64,000 nt of DNA from HGW-17 sp964516435. Its GTDB lineage: Bacteria > Myxococcota_A > Polyangia > HGW-17. Positions 27,437 through 36,824 of this stretch are shown in pieces (position 1 is the first letter of the stretch; every line of letters starts with the position of its first letter). The stretch is from NCBI GenBank assembly GCA_964516435.1, contig CAZEZP010000078.1, positions 124,001 to 188,000 of the forward strand, read 5' to 3'. The notes under the pieces are model-generated. The model made no database searches. It was given only the letters and a program-made list of their open reading frames with translations, and had not been told where the DNA came from. A program made the position numbers and the translations under genes.

Positions 27437-27877
27437 ATGGAAAACACCGAAATCACCCTCGAAAATACCGCTTCTCCCGCCCGGAACGAAAAGCCCCGCC
27501 GCAAGCCGTACGGCATGACGCTCATCGAAATCATGGTGGTCATCGTCATCATGGGTATGGTCATGGGTGCCGTGACGGTGGGTGTGATGTCGTACCTCAA
27601 GAAGGCCAAGAAGAAGACCACGCAGACCCAGGTCAACCGCATCGCGGCCACCATCAACGCGGAAGCCGCCGAGCCCGAGAACAAGGGCAAGGACGCCAAG
27701 GCCATCCTGGAGGGGCTGGTTTCCGACGGCTCCTTCAAGAAGAAGGATCTGCTCGATGCCTGGGGCAACGAAATCCGCGTGGAGAAGCAGGATCGCACGT
27801 TCTGCGTGATTTCGGCCGGCGCCGACGAGAGTTTCGGCACGGGCGACGACATCAAGGACGAGGACTGCGGTGAGTGA
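27437..27877 (+). CDS. gspG: Major pseudopilin GspG
   Basis: 146 residues. A 26-residue leader, long for this family and rich in basic residues at its end, precedes the prepilin cleavage site G-MTLIEIMVV; the +5 glutamate is present. The C-terminal part keeps the GspG layout, with DAWGNEIRV and a late calcium-loop-like GTGDDIKDEDCG. It is the main subunit of the pseudopilus. The prepilin peptidase GspO needed to process it is not in the window. Confidence 0.93.
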   Translation: MENTEITLENTASPARNEKPRRKPYGMTLIEIMVVIVIMGMVMGAVTVGVMSYLKKAKKKTTQTQVNRIAATINAEAAEPENKGKDAKAILEGLVSDGSFKKKDLLDAWGNEIRVEKQDRTFCVISAGADESFGTGDDIKDEDCGE

Positions 27878-28649
27878 ACCCTTCCCGGATGGAATGCCCC
27901 GAAAAGCGCGAAACTGCCGGCTGGAGAGGACCGGGTTGCATGAAACTGGCTTCACGCTGGTGGAAGTACTCACGGTCGTCATCATCGCGGCGCTGCTGTC
28001 GGCCGCCGTGGCCGCGGGCTTTTCCCAGGTGCCCCGCATGAAACTGCGCGAGGCCGCCCGCAAGATGTCCGGCATCATCCGCTTCGTTTCGGGGCGTGCG
28101 CGCACGTCGCGCACCATCCTGCGCCTGGTCATGGATCTGGACCGCGAGGGCTCCACGGTCACCCTGCAGCAGTATCCGCCGGGACAGCCGGCCCCGGTGC
28201 GGGACCCGCGAATCGAGGAGGAAACCGCGGAAAACCTGGAATGGCGCTATGAGAACTGGGTGCGTTTCGACCCGGCCAATCCGGTGGGCCCACTGGGGCC
28301 GGCGGATACCGGAAAACCGTTCCTGCCGCCTGTAAGCCAGTGGGAAGAGTTGAAGACCGGACTCAAGGCGAGTTTCGCCCTGGAGGACGTGCGCATCGCC
28401 CGCGTGGTGTTTCCCTGCCTCGGTCAGGAATTCGAGGAAGGCAAGGTGGGGCTCGTCTTCCATCCCGACGGCACCAACGAGGGCGCGGTGATCCTGCTGC
28501 GCTCCTCGGGGGATCACGAAATCAGCCTCATCGTGGATCCCATGGACGGCTCCATCCGCTACGAATCCGGATTCACGGTCCCATCCGACCTGTGCGTGGA
28601 TGCCGCGGGCAACGAACTGCCGGCAGGAGGCGAAGACGATGCGCAATGA
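27870..28649 (+). CDS. gspH: Minor pseudopilin GspH-like
   Basis: Up to 259 residues, with the prepilin motif TGFTLVEVLTVVIIAA and the order after gspG as support for GspH. The frame opens at GTG 27870, overlapping gspG by 8 bases. TTG 27936 is an attractive alternative start: GGAGAGG lies six bases before it and it would give a five-residue leader, like the six-residue leaders of the next two pseudopilins. The body is about 220 residues of beta-rich sequence typical for minor pseudopilins but with little identity to defined members. Confidence 0.85.
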   Translation: MSEPFPDGMPRKARNCRLERTGLHETGFTLVEVLTVVIIAALLSAAVAAGFSQVPRMKLREAARKMSGIIRFVSGRARTSRTILRLVMDLDREGSTVTLQQYPPGQPAPVRDPRIEEETAENLEWRYENWVRFDPANPVGPLGPADTGKPFLPPVSQWEELKTGLKASFALEDVRIARVVFPCLGQEFEEGKVGLVFHPDGTNEGAVILLRSSGDHEISLIVDPMDGSIRYESGFTVPSDLCVDAAGNELPAGGEDDAQ

Positions 28650-29364
28650 ATCCGGCTTCACCCTGCTGGAAGTGATGGTCGCGCTGACCATCCTGGGCAT
28701 GTCGCTTTTGTGGCTGCTCAAGGGACAGGCGGATTCGCTCGCGCGCAACATCGGCGCGCGCATGCGCCTGCAGGGAATCCATCTGGCCAACTATAAAATG
28801 CTGGAAACGGAGCAGTTGATGCGCAAGGAGGGATGCGGCACGTTCGAGGGAGAGACGTGCGGGGATTTCGAATCCGATCACCTCGAGGGCGTGGAGCAGT
28901 TCCGCTACTGTGTTTCCATCGAGAAAATCGAATTGCCCGATTTGTCCATGTTCACCCAGCAACTCTCCGGCGCCCTGGGGGGCTCGGACACCACGGGCGC
29001 GGCCGATGCGGCAGCCGCCGGCGACATGCAGTTGCCGCCCTTCTTCCAGGACATCCTCTCCCAGTTGATTCCCGGCGGGGGCGGCGACGTGCTTTCGGGA
29101 CTCTCCGGCATGATGGGCAACATATTGACCATGGCCATTTCGACCATCCAGAACGTGCTCGAGCAGGCCGTGCGCCGCGTCCGGGTGACGGTGTTCTGGA
29201 ACCTGGGAAAACGTCAAAAATCCTATGAACTGATAGCCTTTTTCACGGATCCCACGGTGCTCGACCAGAACATCCTCGATCTTTCGGGACTGGCTGGTTC
29301 TCTGACGGGAGGATCCTCCCCGTCCGGCGGAACAAATCCCGCTTCCGGAGGCCGAATTCCATGA
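28639..29364 (+). CDS. gspI: Minor pseudopilin GspI-like
   Basis: 241 residues starting MRNESG-FTLLEVMVALTI, a type IV prepilin leader with cleavage after G6 and Glu at +5. GGAGGCGAAGACG precedes ATG 28639, which overlaps the gspH stop. It is longer than usual GspI (about 120-130 residues) because of a glycine- and alanine-rich insert around residues 105-175, so the fold may differ. Confidence 0.85.
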   Translation: MRNESGFTLLEVMVALTILGMSLLWLLKGQADSLARNIGARMRLQGIHLANYKMLETEQLMRKEGCGTFEGETCGDFESDHLEGVEQFRYCVSIEKIELPDLSMFTQQLSGALGGSDTTGAADAAAAGDMQLPPFFQDILSQLIPGGGGDVLSGLSGMMGNILTMAISTIQNVLEQAVRRVRVTVFWNLGKRQKSYELIAFFTDPTVLDQNILDLSGLAGSLTGGSSPSGGTNPASGGRIP

Positions 29365-30191
29365 AACGGCCGCTCGGTTTCACCCTGGTGGAAATGATCG
29401 TAGCCATGACGCTGGTGGCGTTCATGTCCTTCCTGCTCATTTCCACGGTGCGCACCACGCGCGCGGCCCAGGCCGTTTCCGAGGAGCGCTCCGAGCGCAC
29501 GTTCGCCGCCGCCGCCGCCCTGGACATGCTGGTTTCGGATATCAATATGGCCTACCTGTCCATGGCCGAAGACGCCACGGTGGAGTTCAAACGCACTTTT
29601 TTCAAGGCTGTCTTCGACCTGGGCGGCATGGACGTGATGTTTTCCACGCTCTCGCACCGTCCTTCTTCGCGCAATGCCAAGGAATCCGATTCCTGCGTGG
29701 TGCATTACCGCCTGGAGAGGGATCCGGAGAGCAAGGGCCGCTATTCCCTCGTGCGCAGCGAGTCCTACCGGCTGGAAGCCTCCGACCCGCTCAATCTGCC
29801 GGCCCGTACCCGCCGCCTCGTGCGCGGCGTGGCCGTTTTCGAGATGTGGTTTTTCGATCCGACGCGCGACGAATGGATCGACACCTGGGACACCACCACG
29901 CTCGACGGCCAGAACCAGCGGCTGCCTTCGCTCGTGCGCATCCATCTGGGCGTGGATACGGGCACCGGCTTCATCATGCATTTCCACACCATGGCGCGGC
30001 CGCACATCCAGGAGCCGCTCAACCTGCTTCCGGCGACGGGCCGCGTGACGCAGTTCAAGACCCAGGAAGGAACCCGCGGCGGCAGCAGCGACGGGTCCAG
30101 GCCTTCGGATGGCTCCTCGCGCCCGTCGCGCCCCGACGGCGGCGGCCCGTCGCGCCCGGTGCGGCCCATCGAAATGCCCAAGGTGCAGTGA
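29361..30191 (+). CDS. gspJ: Minor pseudopilin GspJ-like
   Basis: 276 residues with leader MKRPLG-FTLVEMIVAMTL, cleaved after G6. The position after gspI and the beta-rich body (residues 60-230) fit GspJ, part of the pseudopilus tip with GspI and GspK. The C-terminal 40 residues are a low-complexity Ser/Arg/Pro/Asp tail. The start overlaps the gspI stop by 4 bases. Confidence 0.85.
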   Translation: MKRPLGFTLVEMIVAMTLVAFMSFLLISTVRTTRAAQAVSEERSERTFAAAAALDMLVSDINMAYLSMAEDATVEFKRTFFKAVFDLGGMDVMFSTLSHRPSSRNAKESDSCVVHYRLERDPESKGRYSLVRSESYRLEASDPLNLPARTRRLVRGVAVFEMWFFDPTRDEWIDTWDTTTLDGQNQRLPSLVRIHLGVDTGTGFIMHFHTMARPHIQEPLNLLPATGRVTQFKTQEGTRGGSSDGSRPSDGSSRPSRPDGGGPSRPVRPIEMPKVQ

Positions 30192-30193
30192 CC

Positions 30194-31453
30194 ATGCGCA
30201 GCGCGACGCCTTTCTCCCGTCCCTCCCCTTCCCGCGGCCAGCGGGGCGTGGCCCTGCTGGTGGTGGCGTTCGGCCTGTCGCTGGTGGCGGTGCTTGTCCA
30301 GATCTTCATCTATCGCAGCCAGATCCACCACCGCAGTGCGATCGCCGAGGGGGAACGGCTGCGCGCCCGCTACTACGCCTATTCCACGCTGGAGATCGCG
30401 CGCATCTTCCTGCGGGTGCAGGCCAAGTTCATCGACAACAATTCCATGGCCCAGAATCTGGGTCTGGACATGACGCAACTGGTGCCCACGATCATTCCGC
30501 TCTTCTTCGACGAAGGACTTGCATCGAAGATGCTGGGCGGGGAAGCACTCGGACTGGGCGCCTTGCCGGAAAAGGGTTCGGGCGTGCTCGACGTGTTCCG
30601 CCCGGAGGAAGGCCGCATCAATGTCAATTGCGCCTACAACTCCACACAACTGGAGCGCTTCAACCAGTTGACGCTGGGCCTCTTTCTGGACCGCCGCTAC
30701 GACGAACTCTTCGGACGTGTGCTCGACGACGGCCAGACGCTGGACCGGCCGTCACAGGTGGCCGCCATCGTGGATTACATCGATCTGGATCAGAGTTCCA
30801 CGGGAAGCACCGAAGATGAAAACTCGTATTACAAGAATCTTCCACAACCCAGCCTGTCTCGAAACAATCTGCTGGATACGGTGAGCGATCTTCGCCTGAT
30901 TCGCGGCGTGGACGACATCTTCTGGGCCAATTTCGGCTCCAGTTTCAGCGTCTACGGCGGCTGCCAACTGCACCTGTGCGCCATGGATCCCGAAAACTGG
31001 CAACTGCTCGCGGCCCTCATCGTGCTTACGGCGGTCAATCCCAACGATCCCGTCATCACGGACCCCGTGAAACTCAAACTGCTGGCCGCGACCGTGGCGC
31101 CGCAAATCCCCGTGCTGTGCCAGGACCTGCAGGCGTTCGTGCAGGCAGTGGCCAATCCGGGCGCGGCGTCCACGCTCATCTCGGGCCTCACGCAGACGTC
31201 GGTCGAGGATTCCGGCGACCTGGGCGGGGATGGCATCGCGGACGCCCAGGTACAGGGCGTGGAACTGGATGCGGCCAAACTGCGCTCGCTCGTGGTGGGC
31301 GGCCAGAAGCGCTATTACCGTCTGCGGGCCGTCGGCGTTTCAGACCAGGCCGCCTTTTCCATCGAGGCCGTCTGGGACCAGTTGGCCGTCTCCACGCAGG
31401 CGAACGCCTCGGCATCGGGTCCGGGCGCCTACATTTACTGGAAAGAAGATTGA
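30194..31453 (+). CDS. gspK: Pseudopilus tip protein GspK-like
   Basis: 419 residues. A basic leader ends in QRG and is followed by VALLVVAFGLSLVAVLVQIF, the hydrophobic helix of GspK, which lacks the +5 glutamate as in the family. The body holds the characteristic GspK pattern: a helical region with EEGRINVN (for the D-x-x-x-K-I-N-I-N-type motif) and later a domain with YRLRAVG near the C-terminus. GspK caps the pseudopilus with GspI and GspJ. The start is 2 bases after gspJ. Confidence 0.9.
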   Translation: MRSATPFSRPSPSRGQRGVALLVVAFGLSLVAVLVQIFIYRSQIHHRSAIAEGERLRARYYAYSTLEIARIFLRVQAKFIDNNSMAQNLGLDMTQLVPTIIPLFFDEGLASKMLGGEALGLGALPEKGSGVLDVFRPEEGRINVNCAYNSTQLERFNQLTLGLFLDRRYDELFGRVLDDGQTLDRPSQVAAIVDYIDLDQSSTGSTEDENSYYKNLPQPSLSRNNLLDTVSDLRLIRGVDDIFWANFGSSFSVYGGCQLHLCAMDPENWQLLAALIVLTAVNPNDPVITDPVKLKLLAATVAPQIPVLCQDLQAFVQAVANPGAASTLISGLTQTSVEDSGDLGGDGIADAQVQGVELDAAKLRSLVVGGQKRYYRLRAVGVSDQAAFSIEAVWDQLAVSTQANASASGPGAYIYWKED

Positions 31454-31462
31454 GGTCGGCTC

Positions 31463-33211
31463 ATGACATTGTGCGGATCCATCGATATCGGCTCCTCCAC
31501 CCTGGCCGGGTGCGTCGTGGAAAAGAATCGCGCGGGCGTGCGCGTGCTGCGCTATGAAGTCCTTCCCCGTCCCGCCGATGCGGAAGGCTTTTCCGCGGCC
31601 CTGCGGGAACTGGCCGCGCGCCTGGATTTCTCCCATGTGCGGCACGTGGCGGCCAACGTGGACGGTCCCCTGTTCGTGCGCAACCTGGAATTTCCATTCG
31701 CGGACCTGAAGAAGGTGGAGCCCCTGGTGAACTACGAGCTCGACGAGCAGATTCCCGGGGACGTGGAAGACATGGTGGTGGTGACGGTGCCCACGGTTCT
31801 CAGGGAGAAGACCGAGGTGCTGGCGGCGGCCGTCCCGCGGGAGACCATTTCTGCCCAACTGCAGGCGTTTGCGCAGGCGGGCATCCAGCCGTACCGCCTG
31901 GTGCATCCCGCCGCGCGCGCCGCGATTCTGGCGGGTGCGGAAAAAGGCTGCACGGCGGTCATCGACATCGGGGCCACCCTGACCCATCTGGCCGCCGTTG
32001 TGGACGGCCGCCTGCGTTCCGTGCGGACATGGGCCGAAGGCATGGAATCCCTGGTCAGCGCGCTGGCTGCCTACAGTTCACAGAATCCAGAACAGATTCG
32101 TTCCTGGCTCTCTTCTTCGGGGCACATCCAGCCGCCCGTTCCCGGCGAGGAAGGGTACGAGGAGGTCATCCGTTCGTCCATGGGCCGCGCCTTCGAAGAA
32201 TGGCGGCGTTTCCTGCTGCAGGCGCAGGCCCGCCACGGCGTGCCGGTCTCCCGGCTGGTGCTGTGCGGCGCCGGCGCGCGGTTGGCCGGATTGGCCGCTG
32301 TGGCGGCTTCCTTCTTCGAGATTCCCGTGCAGATCGCCCAGATTCCAGGCGACGTCCCGGATCCCAAGCGCGCATCCGTGGCCGCGCAGGCGCTGTCGTG
32401 CCTGCAGCCGGAAATCCTCAATTTCCGCCGTGGCGAATTCGCGTATGGCTCCGGGGAGAGCCTCGTCAAGAAGAAGGCTCTGGCCATCGCGTGGGGATTG
32501 AGCCTCTTCTTCCTGATGACCTCCGTATCCGCCCTGTTCACCCTGTGGCGCCTCGAGAGGGAAGAGAAGGATGCGCTCGAGCGCCTGGGGCGGATCAGCG
32601 GGGAAGTGCTAGGCAAGACCACCTACAATCCGGCTTCCGTGCGCAAGCAGGTCAAGCAGCGTTCCCAGAAGGGCGCGCGCGCTTCCTCCGGTGCCCAGTT
32701 GCCTTCCATGAGCGCCTGGACGCTTCTGAGCCTGATTTCCCAGAACCTGCCGGAAAATGCCCTGCGCGCATCCGGAAATCCGGCGCCGGAGGCTCCGGGA
32801 ACAGCGGAAAAGAAAGAGGAAAAGAAGGAAGAATCGCCGGAAACCGCCAAGACCGAGGCCGCCAGGCCGGCGGATTCGGGCAGTCCATCGGGTTCGGATG
32901 CGAAAGCCGGCGTTCCGGGCGAAAGCGCCGAAAACAAGCCGGATTCCGGCAAGGAGGGCGACAGGAAGGAAGAAAAGAAGGAAGAGCCCATTTCCCCGGT
33001 CGTGGTGGACATCCAGAAACTGCACATCCGCTCCGGCAAGGTGACCCTGGGCGGCGTCGTCACCAAGGCCCAGGAGGTGGATGAAATCGTGCGCGCGCTC
33101 AAGCGCATCCCCTGCTTCCAGGAGATTGCTCCGGGCGCCATCAAGACGGTGGGTTCGGGAGCGGACGAAAAGCGCGAATTCTCCATCGAAATCACGATGG
33201 ACTGCCTGTAG
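31463..33211 (+). CDS. gspL: GspL-like protein with PilM-type actin fold and PilN-like tail
   Basis: 582 residues. Residues 1-330 form an actin-like ATPase-fold domain: DIGSSTL at the N-terminus and VIDIGATLTHLA near residue 165 are the two phosphate loops, as in PilM/GspL. A transmembrane helix follows near residues 345-365. The periplasmic part has a 100-residue Lys/Glu/Pro/Ser low-complexity linker (about residues 445-510) and ends in a PilN-like ferredoxin-like domain (VKTVGS...). It anchors GspE to the membrane. The linker is unusually long for GspL. Confidence 0.88.
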   Translation: MTLCGSIDIGSSTLAGCVVEKNRAGVRVLRYEVLPRPADAEGFSAALRELAARLDFSHVRHVAANVDGPLFVRNLEFPFADLKKVEPLVNYELDEQIPGDVEDMVVVTVPTVLREKTEVLAAAVPRETISAQLQAFAQAGIQPYRLVHPAARAAILAGAEKGCTAVIDIGATLTHLAAVVDGRLRSVRTWAEGMESLVSALAAYSSQNPEQIRSWLSSSGHIQPPVPGEEGYEEVIRSSMGRAFEEWRRFLLQAQARHGVPVSRLVLCGAGARLAGLAAVAASFFEIPVQIAQIPGDVPDPKRASVAAQALSCLQPEILNFRRGEFAYGSGESLVKKKALAIAWGLSLFFLMTSVSALFTLWRLEREEKDALERLGRISGEVLGKTTYNPASVRKQVKQRSQKGARASSGAQLPSMSAWTLLSLISQNLPENALRASGNPAPEAPGTAEKKEEKKEESPETAKTEAARPADSGSPSGSDAKAGVPGESAENKPDSGKEGDRKEEKKEEPISPVVVDIQKLHIRSGKVTLGGVVTKAQEVDEIVRALKRIPCFQEIAPGAIKTVGSGADEKREFSIEITMDCL

Positions 33212-33229
33212 CCGGGGGGAGGTGGACAC

Positions 33230-33877
33230 ATGAATTTCACGCAACGCATCGAAAACGCCTATGACCAACTCGCCCCACGGGAACGCCGCGTGGTGGTGGC
33301 GCTTTTGTTCGTGGTCGTATTTTTCATTTTCTCGGTGTTCGCATTCTTCATCATCGATGCTTTCGATGAGCGCCGGGAACGCATCCGGGCCATCGAGGAC
33401 GCCATTTCGCTTCTCCAGAAGAATGCGCCGCAACTGCAGGAGAAGCAGGAGAGTCTGGGCAGCCTGGAATTCAAGGCCGTACAGAAGCCGCCCTCCCTGC
33501 AGGGGCATCTGGACCAGTTGGCCACCCAGGTGGGCCTTTCGCCCAACTTCACGCCCCAGAAGCCCAAGGATCTGGGCGACAACCAGGAATACCAGGTGGA
33601 AAGCGTGGAAGTGCGCTTCAACGACGCCCCGATCGCGAGTTTCATCCAGTTTCTCGACAGCATCGAGAAAGGCGCCAGCCTGATTCTGGTCACCGAGATC
33701 AAGCTCAACACGCGCCGCGGGCAGCCGGATCGCATCGATCCTACGATAGTTGTAAGTAGTTATTACAAGAGAAGTGCTGAAGAATTGAAACAATTGCATG
33801 AAAAAGCCTTGGATGAAAAAAACAAAGGCAAGAGTAGTGACAGCAAAGACGAAAAACCCGTGACCGATGAGATTTGA
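33230..33877 (+). CDS. gspM: GspM/PilO-like inner-membrane protein
   Basis: 215 residues: a short cytoplasmic N-terminus, one transmembrane helix (about residues 24-44), a coiled coil and a periplasmic ferredoxin-like domain (about residues 80-175) with VESVEVRFNDAPIASFIQFL, a PilO/GspM-type pattern. It pairs with the GspL-like protein. The last 40 residues are charged and the DNA there is clearly more AT-rich than its surroundings. AGGTGGACAC gives the ribosome site. Confidence 0.85.
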   Translation: MNFTQRIENAYDQLAPRERRVVVALLFVVVFFIFSVFAFFIIDAFDERRERIRAIEDAISLLQKNAPQLQEKQESLGSLEFKAVQKPPSLQGHLDQLATQVGLSPNFTPQKPKDLGDNQEYQVESVEVRFNDAPIASFIQFLDSIEKGASLILVTEIKLNTRRGQPDRIDPTIVVSSYYKRSAEELKQLHEKALDEKNKGKSSDSKDEKPVTDEI

Positions 33878-33925
33878 CATGGCTTGTAAGAAGCCCGTCC
33901 ACATCGGGAAGGGAGTTGGACCCTC

Positions 33926-35053
33926 ATGCTCAAGAAAATCGCAATCAGAGTGGCCGTGGCCTTCGGGTATTCGCTGCTGGGAGGGCTGGCGTTCTACCTG
34001 GCCTTCGACGGATTCATGGACTGGAACCTCGTGCGCCAGCGCGTGGCGTACGAACTGGAGCGCTCCACGGGCTACGACGTGAAGCTCTCCTCCGTGTCTC
34101 TGTCGGGATTTTCGGGCATGACGCTCGAAGGACTGGTCCTGGAAGAGAGGAATCCCAAGGATCCCGAAAAGCCCACCCGCATCAAGGTGGCGCAACTGGA
34201 TCTGAAGATGGGAATCTGGGGCATGCTGCGCGGCCGGCGCGAGGTGGATTTCGACGCCGAGGCTCTGGGCGGCCAGATTCGCGGGCGTTTCGTGGAATCC
34301 AGAAAGTCGCGCCACGTGGACCTGGACATCGACGGCATCAGGGTGGACCAGATTCCAGGGATGGCCTCCGCCATCACGCTGCCGCTCACCGGCCGCCTGG
34401 ACGTGAAGGGCTACCTGGACATGCCTCCCGACGGTCTCAAGTCCGCCGACGGAAAGATCCATCTCTCCTGCCGCAAGTGCGTCATGGGCGACGGCAAGGC
34501 CAAGGTCAAGGCATCCTTCGTGGCCACCCCCAACAATCCGGGTTCCGCCGCGTGGGCCAAGGAAGGCTTCACGCTGCCGCCGCTGTCGCTGGGCAAGTTC
34601 GCGGGCGAGGTGGAAATAAAAAAAGGCAAGGCCACGTTCCGCGACATCTCGGCATCGAGCCCCGACGGCGAGGCGGAACTGAGCGGCTTCATCACGTTCC
34701 GCACGCCGGTGAAGATTTCCTCCACGAACCTGTACTTCCGCTTCAAGTTCTCCGACGAGGTGAAGAAGCGCCATCCCAACCTCGAGGGCATCGAGATGTC
34801 GCTTTCGGCCCGCGGCAAGCGCGCCGACGGCTATTTCGGCATTTCCATGACGGGCCAACTCGGTTCCATGCGCTTCATGCCGGCCAAGACGGGCGTCAAG
34901 GATTTCGCGCGGCCCGAGGGCGAGCCCGGAATCGAACTCAAGCCCGGCGGCACGCGTTTCGAGAAGCCCGACAAGTCTGCGCCCGACAAGCCCCCGCGCA
35001 CCCGGCGCGAGCGCCCTTCCACTCCGCTTCCGGAAGGCGAGAAATGGGAATGA
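33926..35053 (+). CDS. gspN: Type II secretion protein GspN-like
   Basis: 375 residues with one N-terminal membrane helix (about residues 5-27) and a periplasmic AsmA-like beta body that contains LERSTGYDVKL and LSGFSGMTLEG, as in the GspN type known from delta-proteobacterial secretion clusters rather than enterobacterial GspN. The last 60 residues are a Lys/Pro/Arg-rich tail. It closes the secretion operon; the next gene begins 47 bases later and is metabolic. Confidence 0.85.
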   Translation: MLKKIAIRVAVAFGYSLLGGLAFYLAFDGFMDWNLVRQRVAYELERSTGYDVKLSSVSLSGFSGMTLEGLVLEERNPKDPEKPTRIKVAQLDLKMGIWGMLRGRREVDFDAEALGGQIRGRFVESRKSRHVDLDIDGIRVDQIPGMASAITLPLTGRLDVKGYLDMPPDGLKSADGKIHLSCRKCVMGDGKAKVKASFVATPNNPGSAAWAKEGFTLPPLSLGKFAGEVEIKKGKATFRDISASSPDGEAELSGFITFRTPVKISSTNLYFRFKFSDEVKKRHPNLEGIEMSLSARGKRADGYFGISMTGQLGSMRFMPAKTGVKDFARPEGEPGIELKPGGTRFEKPDKSAPDKPPRTRRERPSTPLPEGEKWE

Positions 35054-35100
35054 TACAGGTGGATACCGAAATATTGTTTTATTGAAAAAGGATATTAAAA

Positions 35101-36258
35101 ATGTTTCCTTTTATTTATTACAATCCAGTTCGCATATTGTTTGGTCAAAATGCATTGGAAAAACTGGATGGGAAATGGCTGGGCGAAGGACCGGTCCTGG
35201 TGCTTTCCGCCGGCCGCTCGTTTGCGGAAAGCGGCGCGCGCGCGGCGGTGCTCGCAAAACTGGCCGGCCGGGATTTCGTGGAATTTCCGGGCATCCGGCC
35301 CAACCCGCACCTGGACCAGTTGCTCGATGCCGTGGCCCTCGTGCGCGAAAAGCGCGTCGGGTTCATCCTGGCGTGCGGCGGCGGCTCCGTCATCGACGCG
35401 GCCAAGTTCATCGCGGCCGCGGCCGTGCACGAGGGTTCGGATCCATGGGATCTGGTCATCGGCAAGGCCAAGATCCGCAATGCCCTGCCGCTGGGCGCCG
35501 TGCTCACGCTGCCGGGCACGGGCTCCGAGCACAACGATGGCGCCGTGATTTCCCGCAGTTCCCCCACGGACAAGCAGGCTTTCCGCAATGAAAGGCTCTA
35601 TCCGCGCTTCGCCGTGCTGGATCCCGCCTTCACGCTGAGCCTGCCCTGGCGGCAAACGGCCAACGGCATCGCGGACGCCTTCGTGCACGTGATGGAGCAG
35701 TACGCCACGCGCCCGGATTTCGCGCCGCTGCAGAACCGTCTGGCCGAATCCATCCTGGCCACGCTGGTGGAGACGGCGCCGCTCGTGCGCGCCCGGCCGC
35801 AGGATCTGGCGGTGCGCGGGGAAATCATGTGGTGCGCAAGCCTGGCGCTCAACCGGCTCATCGGCTGCGGCGTGGCGCAGGATTGGACGACACACCTGAT
35901 CGGCCACGCGGTCACGGCCGTCACCGGCATGGATCACGCCCGCACACTCACGGCGATTCTGCCGCAACTGCTGCGCGACCGCCTGGAATCCAAGCGTGCA
36001 CGCCTGGCGCAGATGGGCCGGCGCGTCTTTTCCATCGCCGAGGCCGACGACACCCGCGCCGCCTTGGCCTGCATCGAAGCCATCGAATCCTTCTTCCTTT
36101 CGCTGGACATGCCGGTGCGCCTGCCTGCCGACGAATGCCCGCCCTCGTCTCTACCCGCCATTCTTGAGATCTGCTCGCGCTACCGCTTCGGCCTGGGCGA
36201 AAACCGCGACCTCTTCCTCCCCGACCTCTCCCGCATCCTCACCTCCAGCCTGCAGTAA
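35101..36258 (+). CDS. YqhD-like iron-containing alcohol dehydrogenase / aldehyde reductase
   Basis: 385 residues of the type III (iron-dependent) alcohol dehydrogenase family. The cofactor loop is GGGSVIDAAKFIA; metal ligands are expected in GIADAFVHVMEQY (Asp and His) and in HLIGHAVTAVTGMDHA (two His). The pattern LPGTGSEHNDGAVISR and the second His segment are closest to YqhD/BdhA enzymes, which reduce aldehydes with NADPH, often under oxidative or electrophile stress. A short AT-rich leader precedes ATG 35101. Its last codons (CAG-CCT-GCA-like DNA at 36246-36259) are duplicated just downstream. Confidence 0.92.
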   Translation: MFPFIYYNPVRILFGQNALEKLDGKWLGEGPVLVLSAGRSFAESGARAAVLAKLAGRDFVEFPGIRPNPHLDQLLDAVALVREKRVGFILACGGGSVIDAAKFIAAAAVHEGSDPWDLVIGKAKIRNALPLGAVLTLPGTGSEHNDGAVISRSSPTDKQAFRNERLYPRFAVLDPAFTLSLPWRQTANGIADAFVHVMEQYATRPDFAPLQNRLAESILATLVETAPLVRARPQDLAVRGEIMWCASLALNRLIGCGVAQDWTTHLIGHAVTAVTGMDHARTLTAILPQLLRDRLESKRARLAQMGRRVFSIAEADDTRAALACIEAIESFFLSLDMPVRLPADECPPSSLPAILEICSRYRFGLGENRDLFLPDLSRILTSSLQ

Positions 36259-36494
36259 GGTCCAATACAGCCTGCAGTAAGACATAACTTGGCCCGGCCG
36301 GTGACGTTGCCCAACGGGTCCCCCAAATCCTCGCCTACAGTCTGCAGTAGGAATCGGAACCTTTGAAAAATTCTGCAATTTGTTGATTTTCCAATAAAAA
36401 AAGTTCTTGACAAAACATTTGGTTCTCTGTACAAAGGAAATGCCATGACTTCATGGTCTGATTGTTTCCAGGTTCTACAAGAGGCCCTGCAGTA
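36246..36494 (+). repeat. Cluster of CTGCAGTA-containing repeats at the dehydrogenase 3' end
   Basis: CAGCCTGCAGTAAG occurs at 36246-36259, where it spans the stop codon of the dehydrogenase gene, and again at 36268-36281. A third variant CAGTCTGCAGTAGG is at 36338-36351 and a fourth core CCTGCAGTA at 36486-36494. The reuse of a gene 3' end in direct repeats suggests repeated integration or excision at this point, the left border of the unusual island. No integrase was found. Confidence 0.6.
36407..36435 (+). promoter_or_regulatory. Possible sigma-70-type promoter for the island operon
   Basis: TTGACA (36407-36412) is a perfect -35 hexamer; after a 17-base spacer TACAAA (36430-36435) matches the -10 consensus at four of six positions. 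It would leave a leader of about 380 bases before the first GTPase gene. Confidence 0.45.
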
Positions 36495-36789
36495 TAAAGA
36501 ATTGCCACTTTTTCCATGGCATGAACCTAAGCAGTGAAAATAGAGACACAAACAAAACAAAACAACATTACACAATTTTTTTCATTTTTTTTGCTCCTTG
36601 TTATTGTTTGAAAATTTCAAAAAAAACCGAACAAATCAACGATAGATAAAATCAAAACTTTGTAAATTAAAATTAATAAAAATGTATAGGTTTGTCAAGC
36701 CGGTTTTTTCATTAAAAATTTTTCAGCGTGAGAAACACGAATACCGGAACTTCTGTCAGATGCAGGAAAAACTTCCGTCTTTCAGCGAA

Positions 36790-36810
36790 GAAGACCATTT
36801 TGCGGTCTTC
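36790..36810 (+). promoter_or_regulatory. Stem-loop in front of the first GTPase gene
   Basis: GAAGACC and GGTCTTC pair around the seven-base loop ATTTTGC. The hairpin ends 14 bases before ATG 36825, just ahead of the AGAAAGG ribosome site, so it could act on translation or as a binding site. Confidence 0.5.
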
Positions 36811-36824
36811 AGAAAGGATTGCTC

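Larger units (their letters stand above)
36259..36824. other. 566-base AT-rich gap before the island
   Basis: No supported gene. Composition shifts from GC-rich to AT-rich at about 36350 and stays so until about 36720. It contains the CTGCAGTA repeats, a possible promoter at 36407-36435 and a stem-loop at 36790-36810. Short open frames on either strand lack ribosome sites and family resemblance. Confidence 0.5.
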
